Shown in pieces: positions 32,926 to 43,198 of a DNA stretch of 64,000 nt. The translations under genes and the position numbers were made by a program. Source of the DNA: Fasciolopsis buskii (lineage: Eukaryota; Platyhelminthes; Trematoda; Plagiorchiida; Fasciolidae). The notes under the pieces were generated by a model. It ran no database searches. It was not told the DNA's origin and worked only from the letters and a program-made list of their open reading frames with translations. Each line of letters starts with the position of its first letter. Positions within the stretch are counted from its first letter, which is position 1. Where the stretch lies: assembly GCA_008360955.1 (NCBI GenBank), contig LUCM01004327.1, positions 1 through 64,000 of the forward strand, read 5' to 3'.

Positions 32926-35900
32926 GAAAATTTAAATAGGTAGAACGGCAAACCAATGGTTCACGATGAACAGACGGTGACATAAAGATGCAGCACAGAC
33001 CTTACACGTTTTTTCTGTTTGGGCGATTCCTCCCTCTGAAGTGGTTCAGATGGCAGAAGATCTGCTTAAAAACTTGCGTTCCCCAAAATTTCTGATTTAT
33101 CGCACTGTAACTTGTACACCGATTCATACCACCGATATTCATGAAAGTGAACTGTTTGCGTATTCCTTACATATTGCCGATGATTCGGGCACTCAGTAAT
33201 TTTACCAGCGACTCAGCAGAGATTGAACAGACGTCTCTATTCTTGACCTGTGCCCATCGTCTGACCGAAACTGAAAGTGTGGTTGAAATAAGAACCGAAT
33301 GACGAGTGATAGTATTGCATTGGCCAAAAAGTTTTCTGAAAGTGGTTGGCTGTATCACCAGCATGACGAAAAGTGCGCTTTTGAGCTCTAATTTGTTACA
33401 TCAGCACAGAATGTCGTGCGGGCAATCTTGTCTGTATAATAAACTGAGACTTGTGAGAATCGAAAAAGTCCTCTTGGCAAGCAGTATGTTGGAGATCTGC
33501 AAAGTGTGCAATACAGAAAGTAAATTCAATCCTACCAAGCTTAAAAGCGAACTGAATTTTGGTTTATCTAGTTTGCATATTCAGGACCATCGTGCCACTG
33601 CCTAGAGTGTAAATATTCCCAAAAATGAAAACCTCTCTTCTATATTGACTTTCATAGCCGGTCTATTTTAACAAAAGATAGTGTCAAGAATAAACAGCGC
33701 AAAATCAATCCCAGAGATTGGGTTTCATTAACTCAAAAAAGTCACTGGCAAAGATTGCCCTTTATGAAAATATGCACAGGCGAACATAGTGCAGATTGAA
33801 TGTCAGCCGATTTGCGTTAGCGACATGCGTTGTCACTGTGTCACTACACAAGCGCGACAAGCTTGACAATGTCCATACTATGCTTCTGAAGCTGACTTGA
33901 TTTGTCTGTGGTCTTAACGGAACAATGAATTTTCACACAGAACGCCTTCTAGTATTATGCATTACCACTATCAAAGCCGCGGAATCGAAATTCAATCATA
34001 AATAATTTATGAATTGGTCGTTCTGCTATCAAATCAGAACTCTGCGGAACACCCTTAGGTCACGAAAAAGCAGCAGCCGGGAATAGGATAAAAAAAATGA
34101 TTAACGACTGTGGCTTCGAGCGCTTTAATATGTTACCGGATTGACATTCTTACATTTGCGATGTGGTGGCCCTTGGCGGAAGATAAAATCAACTCACCAC
34201 TTGTGTAAGACTCTACGTAGTCCTTCACTTCCTTCAATATCCACTCCGAAACGTGATTATCTGTAATATGAGCAAAAAGATCGAAAGATTTTAAAAAAAC
34301 CTAGGTTGGAGGAAATCCGAACAGCGGAATGCAGACTCAAAAATGGACTACCATACATCTGAAATTTAACACTGTGTCAAAAAGTTTCACAATTAAAGCC
34401 AAGATTCCATCAATAGTCAGTAGTTACTTTAGAAGCCCTGGGCCTCTGATCGGTGGCTTGGGATCAGCGGTGACATGGTCACTTTTGTCTAGTTTCATCC
34501 AACTCATGTTGCACCCTTTTAACTTCCGACGGTATAGGTCTATTTCCCTTAAAGGCTGATCCTCAGATCCAGAATCCTCGACAACGACCAGGTGGCGATG
34601 TTTGTCTTACATTAGAAAGTTGGCAGCCAATAAGACAAATTTGTAAAAAAAGGCCAAAATTTAGAATTCTAGCACACTTACTAGGGTATCTCGTAGACAT
34701 CAGAGACATTTTGTGCAAGAAGTTTTCCGTCACTTCTTCAGCTCCTAGAACACCAACAGAAGAGAGGCTCTGTTGAATTCATGCATTCAATTAGGCGTTT
34801 TAAATGTATGCATAAGAGAAATTGCAGAGCTGTCCTTCTAGTCCAGGAAATGAGCCGGACAGCATCTTCTCCTGCTTGTTTAACTGGCATCTGGTTTTCA
34901 CTAGGTAGTTCTTATCTTATTCCATCTGAAATCATCAGAATTCTTCGCATCCGAGCACGCTATTTGTTGTGCATTTATCTATCCATGTAGTTGCGTCATT
35001 ATTGTTACGCACGCTACTTCCTCAAACACGTGAACACTGTCAGCAAAAAATATTGTCGCACAATAGATAATTAGCCCTATTCAACTCGCAAACTTGATAG
35101 TTCAGCGAGATAATGGTTATTAAGATAGCGAAGAATTGTCGTTTGGCTCAAGTTTCGGCGACGGGAAGTCGTCCTAGACGGAATCAGGGCAATGACAAGT
35201 GATGTTGGCCATCGAGGCAGAACGAACACAACCACGTCGGAATTTTTGCTGATTAAACACGGTATGTGTTTGATTAATCTTATCCTTCGATTTGACCTCG
35301 CAGTTGGCGAGCCGAGATATTCCGCTCAGTAATTTTGATAAGTAACGATACAAAAACCGGAAGCCCAGCAGGAGAATTTATCTATTTTTGAAACGTGTCA
35401 GTGAGATGATCTTAAAGAGATCACATTCAAATAGCAATACCTGAGTTATTAGACATATCACACGTAGCTTATGTGAATTAGTGATTATTCAAGACCCAGA
35501 CAAAATGGACTGTCATTCCGGCAATTAATTAAACGGGGAGATAATTAACGTTTATCACGAATAGCTTATTAATCGTTTAGTTCAAATGCATCTGGATCAC
35601 TAGCATTCTGCAGCTTCTGATCGAAATACAAGCAGCGTTTGCGTCAAATAAACTGGCCGAATCGAATGCGATTTTGGAGAATCATTTTAATGGTGGTATG
35701 TAGCATTCGAAGGTCTTGGTATCTTGGAAACTTTACTAGTGGGAATTGTACCCATGTGATGGAAATGGTGTCAGTGTAGCTAAACAGCATTTTTATGACC
35801 TAGGTCAATTTAAAGTTAATATGCCTCCCGACAAATACACATGTAGTCAGTCCTGAAATGTGGTTTATGGAATCAAAAATAGACGCCCAATTCGAATCAT

Positions 35901-38267
35901 ACATACAAAACAGAACACCCGAAATCCTCATATGATCACAATCATTACCGATGTGACCGCTTGGACTCAGACTTGTAATTTTCCAGTGCGTTTAACATGA
36001 TTTCCGGCCTCCTGTCTGCAGATCTCTGATTTTTCGCCTTCCATCGTTTGAGCGACGAGCGTACATGAGCACACACTTAAGTGCTCAATCACACAAGCTG
36101 TTTCAATGGATTTATTTCAGGCTATTTCAGTCCTGTATTTGTGTTTTACGTGAGTTTAATGCCGAACTGGTAACTTTATCCGTACGAATCACGTACTGAC
36201 CTCTACATCGAAATTCCTTAACATCATGGAATCGGCACCGACTGAATTCCAGCACAACCAGTTTCTCTGTGTGATTTATTCACGTTTACGGTGTGGTTGA
36301 TTGTTCGACGAGTATGTCAGGCATGAAGGTAAATGATGGGACATCAGCTCGTTAACAAAAGTATCTTGGATCAGAGGCTTTCGGCGCAACCAATAGAAGT
36401 AAAAGAACATCTGCGAAACTAACTTCGATACTGGTATTACATGCTGAAAAGAAAAGAACCAAGCGAGGTTAAGCCGGAGCAGTTGTTTGGACTTTTCGGA
36501 TGGAATCCGGTTGTTGGGCGAGTAACCAGAACTCCGACTGTCAGGATAGACTTCCATGGACTACGTCTTTGGCTGTCATCGTTATATGGCTTATGAGCCC
36601 CTGACCATGATTCTAGTCTTCTAGCTGTGATTTAATAGCCCCATCCAAAATTAGACATTTTTCAGATAACATGTTGCGCCAATTAACCTGTCACATAGGA
36701 ATCGGTAAGCCTGGTCAACTGACATGTTACGATTTCCAGTAGTCGAAACGTTGGCGAAATACAACATCTGACGATAAAGCTCTGCCAATATTATTGCCGA
36801 TATCACCTCGATTGATGTGATGAAACGTTTACGATTTAAACGCCAAGCCCAGCTATCAGAACCCTATGAAAACCAACAACCTGAGCTGCGAGTAAAAGGA
36901 ATTTTCATGCCCATTGAGATTCATTATGCCTTTTCAACGCACAAATCTCAAATCATTCGGTCATCCTTGCACGGAGGAAGCGCCACAATCGAGTTTCGTT
37001 CTCATCAGAGCACGTCAGTAGTGCGCATTTCTACTTGCAGCCTGGGTTTCAAACAGGGGTTTTCGAAACAGAGTCCAGTGTTGCCAGTGGGCAACCTAGA
37101 CCCTCCGGAATAATCTGAATTATCGAGTCAGGATTCTTCCAAGCGTCGTACTCAATGACAGCCAGCAGCCCCCCGTAGCTTCGAAGGGATGCACGACTAC
37201 CATTCGTCCACTTCTGTCGAATACCTTCAACCAAACCAGGTATTTTTTAGCTGGATCAGCCGTGAAACCCCCAGTCAAATGCAGAAATTACCAGAGATGC
37301 GCTGAACCATTGATAGCACGCCTGGTTTACAAAAAATACCACACCCCAAAGTAATATTTTCACATCTGTAGCTGGCTGAGAATTGTTTTAACAAACACAA
37401 CGAAACAGAATCGGACATACCGGAACAGACTTGTTTCCACGAGTCCAAAATGGCCAAAAATTTGTTTGCTGGGTTTTCTGTATCTATATGTGATGGAGAG
37501 AATGCAAGTGAAAAGTCTGCTGCTATCAAGCTGCATTTAACTGGGGTTAGAATTTGTTCACTTTTAATCACTAAAAGCTTTTTATTACGTGTTTTGTACA
37601 TTATTATTGTGGTAGTTACCCCATTCGCTCCTTTCTCTTAATCACACGAGGAGACGAGAAACTAGCAAACCAAGATTCCGAAGCTTGGAGTGGAATAGGA
37701 ACACAAAGTCCCAGTTGATTAGGTAGGGAAAAGATCCGAACGACAGTAAATTGTTGCTCAATATGGAGATGACAGGAAAACCAGTGGCCTGAAATGACAA
37801 TGCTGAACTTGAATGCGCCATCAGACGCAACTATCACCACTGCTCCTCACAGAGGTATATCACACCACCGATCGTTGTTTCGCCGGAGCAGATCAATTGA
37901 AATGAGGTCGTGGGCAGTGACTCTCCGCCAAAATGTATAATTGTAACAGACTTTTCTCCATCTCATGTCTCATTATTGGAATGTAAAACAAGCAATCCGC
38001 CGATAGTGGTACACAGCCAGACCTCCCTGTTCCAAGAGAAAATTTTGTAAGAGTAAAACAAACTACCATTTCGATTGCGCTAGTTCATCTTGGTTACCAC
38101 AGTGTGTGAAAAGGCGGTTGAATTGAAAAGTGGTTAGTCGTGAGAGGAATGAATCCAGCAAACCACAAACTTAAATGCCACGAATTTAACTGTCGGACCA
38201 ACGGCCGTTTGATTTCCGGCTAGATTTATATCTCGGTTTGGTTTTTGCATTCTCGTGTATGCGTAAT
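32926..38267. other. No gene recognised
   Basis: Long anonymous stretch. Two points are noted elsewhere: a faint RT-like reading at 34420-34560 and a copy of a dispersed motif at 36819-36863. The other short open frames (for example 33306-33605 and 37275-37601) resemble nothing I know. Confidence 0.35.
36819..36863 (+). repeat. Dispersed 45-base motif, copy 1
   Basis: It has GATGAAACGTTT at its start and CAAGCCCAGCTATCAGAACC at its end. The copy at 59896-59940 has the same two blocks at the same spacing of 25 bases. The middle differs mostly by transitions. Confidence 0.6.
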
Positions 38268-38336
38268 TGGTTGGATCGCGCAACCTTACTACGAATCCAA
38301 CTATTCTCTCGATCAAGTGCATCCTAGTTCAAATCC
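38268..38336 (+). repeat. Possible tRNA-like SINE head
   Basis: Box-A-like TGGTTGGATCG at 38268-38278 and box-B-like AGTTCAAATCC at 38326-38336, 58 bases apart. The shared SINE body is not visible downstream. This is weak and may be chance. Confidence 0.3.
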
Positions 38337-39012
38337 CTCTGAGATTGATGTAAAAGGCGCAGTGATACGTTCGCTGGCAAAAATCAACTGAGCTGGTTGG
38401 TTCGACAAACTGTTTGCTCTCTAATAACTATATCATGGCCCCGGAGCTTATCAATTCATCGAGGGCACTATTGTGTTTTGTCAGGACTTATTACCCAAAA
38501 ACAGACAACCTTGATTTGCCATTCGTCATTCGCATGACGCGAGAGGTTTTGCCACTTTCAATCAAGACTATGGCGGCCCGCTGTCCGGACTAAAATAGCT
38601 ACTGATTTACCGAGTACAGTTAAATTCAGGGGATGCACTGAATGGGACTGTAAGCTGGATAGATGTCACAGCTTCCGTTACTCTAGTGAAAAAAAAACAG
38701 AATATGGTGATGGATAAATTCAGTTAGTCAATAATACCAGTAGGCGAAATACTGCCAGGTTAATTTGTTTGCGCTTCAATAATTGTCTGCTTAGACCCTA
38801 CCTTCGGGTACTAATAGGGAAGGTGACTGGAAGCCATGGGAGTTTTCTAATCAGAATCAAAGGATCGATTACAACGTACCTATTCAGTTCAGTCGAGCTG
38901 ACTGTGCTGACTTTTGCGATAACGCACTTCAGCCTCAGGATCCAGAACATACCCAATAACACTGTATGTAACTTGGAGCTCATATAGACAGTTTAACGGG
39001 AAAGAAGTCACT
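38337..39012. other. No gene recognised before gypsy-2
   Basis: Anonymous sequence. Part of it may be the outer portion of a decayed left LTR of gypsy-2, but only the block 39013-39094 has a visible partner on the right side. Confidence 0.3.
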
Positions 39013-39094
39013 GGAGGGCCATCAAACTAACCGCCACCTCTTTTTGCTTTCACTTTCAAGATCCTCAACGCTTGATGTACAAAAGGACTCCTCC
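39013..39094 (+). repeat. Gypsy-2 left LTR remnant
   Basis: It shares with 43113-43198 the order GGCC-TCAAACTA-CCGCC, a T-rich tract, a TCCT-AA-GC block, then CAAAAG and CTC, with small gaps. It lies just upstream of the gag-like reading. Edges and primer site cannot be placed. Confidence 0.55.
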
Positions 39095-39149
39095 TCCAAT
39101 TATTTCAGCCACCAGAGATCAAAGAGTTATACAGTCAGTCGATGGAAAT

Positions 39150-39635
39150 GAGTCGTCCGAGTTCCCTCAGTTTTTCACCCTGATGACGAGTTCGAAGATT
39201 GGGAACTTCGCGTAAAGCCATACCTGACAGTAGTCCCTGATTAAAATGCCGGCCCAATGGTCCTCAGCTTTACCAACGAGGAGGATTATCATATGCTCCT
39301 GACTACAAAGGCAAATGCTTTCTCACCGGCCTCGGTCGGCTGGAAGGTGCTTCGCCGGCTATTTGCAAACTAGACCCCTCCCGCGTATGGGGAGAGAAGT
39401 CCTTGAATAGACGGCAGCTTGCAGGCGAGACTGCGGATGGCCTCTCTTGGAACCTGCGAACTCTAGCGGCGAATGCTTTTCCAGATTCTCCAGCGGAGTA
39501 AATCGAATATGTTGTTCTCTCGCAGTTCTGCCGTGATGTTCGGGGTAGTAACCTTAAGAATAAATTCATCTTCAAACCACCGGAAGACATGGATCAAGCC
39601 CTTACAAATCACAGCGGTCACGAAGCGGTCTGAGA
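39150..39635 (+). pseudogene. Gypsy-2 gag remnant
   Basis: VFHPDDEFEDWELRVKPYL (about 39172) suits the N-terminal capsid helix region of gypsy Gag. LTGLGRLEGASPAICKLDP and LSWNLRTLAANAFPDSPAE follow, the last before an in-frame TAA. VVLSQFCRDVRGSNLKNKF and PPEDMDQALTNH then end at 39632. This order (W-, then LR-LA--AFP, then V--QF--GL) is the usual capsid pattern of flatworm Ty3/gypsy elements. The minus-strand frame over the same bases has no family features. Confidence 0.65.
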
Positions 39636-39841
39636 ACTAACAGTCGAAACAAGCAGTTGGTTCGTTTTGTACGCAGGCATTTCCGAGCGGATATAGTGTT
39701 CAGAGTCAACGAGATATCATTACTGCATTGGTGCTGCCCACGTTGCAGACACAAAATTATCAGGTATGTCCACCTACCTTGATAAGTTTGATCATACATT
39801 ATCTGTGGTTGTTGCACCTCAGGTGAACCTTTTCACTGCTG

Positions 39842-40242
39842 TTGATCGCATTAAAGATGATAAAAGTAGGCCTTTTAGTTGATGCGATCGTCTCGTGCTC
39901 TCTAGTCTCAAGGCATATGCCAGAAAGATTAGAAGAACGTTTCAGACCTGTGGATGAGATAAAGCAAGTAATAACAGCAAATGGCGAACGCCTGGCGATA
40001 AGTGGTTTTGTTGACGCAGTGTTGGCCAAATGCGGATGCAATATGCATTGTTGGTTTATGCGCAAATATGCTGGAAGGCAATTTTGGGGACTGATTTCCT
40101 GTCCGACGCGGAGTGCGTTATTGATATTCCTCGTCGTAGCGTCTCCTTTAACCCAGACATGCCGACCCTGGGGCTAGTCGACAAGGAAAGCCCCGATTCG
40201 TATCTTCGTCGCCTTAAAAAGAGATGTGGACCAATCGTTTGA
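39842..40242 (+). pseudogene. Gypsy-2 aspartic protease
   Basis: GLLVDAIVSCSLVSRHMPE keeps the catalytic Asp of the DTG active site, but Thr-Gly have become Ala-Ile. EERFRPVDEIKQVITANGE and RLAISGFVDAVLAKCGCNM form the flap and core, and in the next frame AILGTDFLSDAECVIDI gives the C-terminal LGTDFL block. One frame change occurs at about 40060. The active-site change means it could not work. Confidence 0.82.
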
Positions 40243-41130
40243 AACGGAAGTAGTTCAATTGCGGTTTCAGTTTCAGTTTGGACAAGAATTAACTTTGCAT
40301 CAAAGTGCTCTGACTGTGGTTTCTAGCCCACAACATCCTCTGTTCAAACAGAAAAAAACAGAAGTAGTTTAGCCGGCATTGAATGACCCTGCGGTACCCT
40401 CGGACTCCAGGAACTTCCTGTCTGAAATGCTACTCACTTATCCGGTCTCTTTCGCAAAAGAGGTCCGACTGGTCGAACCTTATGGATTATGCACTAAATA
40501 AACACAACAGAACACAAGCCCATCCGACAATGCTCCCGTTTGAAGAAGTGATCCAGCAGATTCAAGATACTAGTTTGACCCTGTCATTAGCTTCCTGAAG
40601 GACTTCTCCAATAGTCTTGGTGAAAAAGAAGGACAGTGTCCTTCGTCCACATGCAGACTATCAAAAACTGAACAAAGTCACAGAGGGGCTTTTACGTCTG
40701 CGAGGATCGACGATACTTCTGATGTGCTAAAGGGTTCCCCATGGTTTTCCATGTTGGACTTAGTTTCGGATTATCGCCAGGTAGAAGTCCGACCAGCGGA
40801 CCGCAAAAAGACTGCCTTTTTGGGCCCTACTGGCTTATGTGAATTTGAAACTACACCATTTGGTCTCGTTACCAAAACTGACACCTTTTGAGGCCTCCTG
40901 CAGAAGTATTGAGGGGCCTGGTAGTCTCCCAAGGCCTAATTTATATAAACGATATAAGTGTTGGCGACAAAACTATAGCTGAACATAAAAAATGACCTGA
41001 AGAAATCTTGAAACCGTTAGAGTCTACTGGACTAAAGCTCAGTAGTCGGAAGTGTCACTTTCCCCAACGGAATGTTATCTTTTTGGGCCACCTGATTATT
41101 CCTGGTTGTATAGAGACGGATCTATATAAA
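40243..41130 (+). pseudogene. Gypsy-2 reverse transcriptase
   Basis: From 40560, DPVISFLKDFSNSLG and then SSTCRLSKTEQSH reflect the fingers in broken frames. WFSMLDLVSDYRQVEVRPAD (motif A, catalytic Asp present), KKTAFLGPTGLCEFETTPFGL (motif B) and LIYINDISVGDKT follow, in which YIDD is YIND (about 40940-40955). GLKLSSRKCHFPQRNVIF and LGHLIIPGCIETD are the connection blocks. At least three shifts occur. The region 40243-40560 has no clear motif. Confidence 0.85.
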
Positions 41131-41147
41131 GCCGGAAACATTCAGTA

Positions 41148-41780
41148 ATGACCGAATCCGATGTCGACAGACCAACTTTCCTTGGATTAGCCTCCTACTG
41201 TCGTCTATTCGTATGTAATTTTGTGGATTTAGATGGCCCGTTGTATCGGCTAACTGAGAAAGATCTTCGATTCATGCGTTCTGGTGACTGCGAGCGCGCT
41301 TTTCAACCTAAAACGGGCAAGCTAACGTCTCCTCTAACATTCATCGTGCAGGACACTAGTCCTAGTGTGCCGCTGTTCATACTCGATGTGGATACTAGTG
41401 AAAAAGCTACTGGGGTTATTCTGTCGCACCAGTCGCCGAATGATGAAGTTGTCACCCCATATAAGAGCCGAAGCTTGAGCTAGTGCCAGTGGAACTACAA
41501 TGCGACCACAACGGAAATTTTAGTCCTTGCCATGTTCCTAAAGCGCACCCACCTACATCTCCGTGGGAAATATTTTTAGTTTTGCACAGATCATCAGTCC
41601 CTATGGTGGCTTTGCACCTTCAAGAACTTTGAAGGCCAGACCGCAAGATAGTAGCAGCAATTACGGGAATACGATTTTGAGCGCATATACCGTCCCTGTT
41701 TCCGACATTTGGTGCAGTGCCCGAGTAGAGTCGAGGTGAATGTCTTAGGCTTTCGGGAGAATGTAAAGGAAGACTAGTCT
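41148..41780 (+). pseudogene. Gypsy-2 RNase H domain
   Basis: FLGLASYCRLFVCNFVDLDG and PLYRLTEKDLRFM join RT to RNase H. VPLFILDVDTSEKATGVIL carries the first catalytic Asp. TTTEILVLAMFLKRTHLHL supplies the Glu and CTDHQSLWWL the second Asp. A TAG at 41481-41483 and another at 41578-41580 interrupt it. Confidence 0.85.
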
Positions 41781-43050
41781 GTCGAGCAAATGGACGATCT
41801 AAATTTATCTAATTTCTATCAGCCTCAACGAGATGCGGCCCCAAACGGTCAAGCTCGGAGCTGCGTGGTCACTCCTTGAAGGAAGAATTTTTTATCCTGT
41901 CATCTGCGTGATTTGAAAATAATCGATGGAATTTTGTGTCCCGTCCACAGATGTGGGTCAAAATTGACTACCTCGTTTTATCTCATGTAAGCTACTCTAC
42001 AACTCATCCATTATCTGCTGGGTCACGTGGAGCAGTTGAGAAAGGAAGCAGCTTTCCGGTATCGGAACTGGTGACCTCAATTTAGCGAGAATTTGTTTGA
42101 GAAATGCAATATCTGCTCCGTATGTGCTGTGGTGAAAAGTGGAAAGCAACAACCGAGAGCACTCTTGTAACTCATGAATGTTAATAGCTCCGGAGAGGGC
42201 AGACTATTTCACGAAGTGGTGCGAAATCGCGCCTATTCTGAGTCAGGAGGCCTCCACTATCGGGACCGCGATTCCGGAGCAGTGGATAGCTCGTAGTGGA
42301 GTTCCCAGCATGGTGCACTCTGACTGGGGTGTCGCACTTGACAGCAGACTTCTGCTGGAGGTACGCCGGAAGCTGAGAATCCATAACACTCGAACAACCC
42401 TGTATCATCCATAGGGCAATGTGTTGGTCGAGAGAACTTATCGTACTAGTAAAAGCAATCTCAGATCGAAAGGAACAATGCGGACCGATGGACAGCTTGC
42501 ACGTTTGTGAATCGTCCATTCAATCACACCTATATGTTTTTACGTCATTTTGACGTATGGAAGGAAGTTGTATTTACCAGTAGGTCCATCATCACCTTCT
42601 TCCCCCAGGGAAATGCTTACATTGTCACCGCATGTGTGGTCTAAGCCGGAGATAATTGACGCCATTCCAGGAAGTTCTTGAATGTAATTCTGGGGCAAGT
42701 CAACGGCAGAAATATTATTGTGACAGCAAAGTCTATAGGCCTGGATACTACATCGAGACCACGGCTATATATTGCATTTCAAGCCGTGTATGGGAACCTG
42801 TGCTAAGTTCCACGAGTCCTGTCAGGCACACTTTGAAATCGTAGTCATCAGATCACCCTCTTTCTATGTGTTAAGTGACCTGAGCGACGGTTCAGCAGAT
42901 ATGTTAATCATCCATTACAAACAGTTGAAACCAGGTTACATGGACGGTGTATCTGACCCCGTTTCGGTTGTCCGTCTTTACTGCTTTCCAATCGTAGGAT
43001 AAGAGATCGAGACTTCTGCAGTTTTTGGAGCCGGTGTGCCCATGTCCAGT
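41781..43050 (+). pseudogene. Gypsy-2 integrase
   Basis: IHYLLGHVEQLRKEAAFRY (His part of the HHCC finger) and KCNICSVC (Cys part) lie at about 42000-42120. The open stretch 42178-42414 holds ADYFTKWCEIAPILSQEA (first catalytic Asp), GVPSMVHSDWGVALDS (second Asp) and RIHNTRTTLYHP. After a stop, GNVLVERTY keeps the catalytic Glu. All three DDE residues therefore survive although the frame is broken. C-terminal pieces continue towards 43050. The minus-strand frame 42181-42519 is a shadow. Confidence 0.87.
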
Positions 43051-43112
43051 CTGAGCACTGAGGACAGCGACACTCTTTAGGAAGGCCAGTGTAGTGAAAA
43101 CGAAACCTCTTT

Positions 43113-43198
43113 AAGGCCTTCAAACTAGCCGCCTCCTAAGCCATCATTGTTTTTTTTCAGTCTAAGGGTCCTGAATGCAGTGTCCAAAAGAAGACCTC
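43113..43198 (+). repeat. Gypsy-2 right LTR remnant
   Basis: Partner of the block at 39013-39094, just after the integrase. Its T-tract is longer, and the alignment fades after 43198. About 4.1 kb separates the two, a normal internal length for a Ty3/gypsy element of this group with deletions. Confidence 0.55.

Larger units (their letters stand above)
39013..43198 (+). mobile_element. Gypsy-2: degraded Ty3/gypsy element with LTR remnants
   Basis: All domains of a Ty3/gypsy polyprotein occur in order on the plus strand: gag, protease, RT, RNase H, integrase. Diverged direct repeats at 39013-39094 and 43113-43198 flank them. RT, RNase H and integrase wording differs from gypsy-1, so this is a separate lineage. 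Every domain carries stops or shifts. Confidence 0.82.

Noticed and set aside
39303..39590. 95-codon minus-strand open frame
   Set aside because: The plus strand holds gag blocks in order here, so this is the shadow.
42181..42519. 112-codon minus-strand open frame
   Set aside because: It overlaps the integrase core on the plus strand, which carries the catalytic residues.
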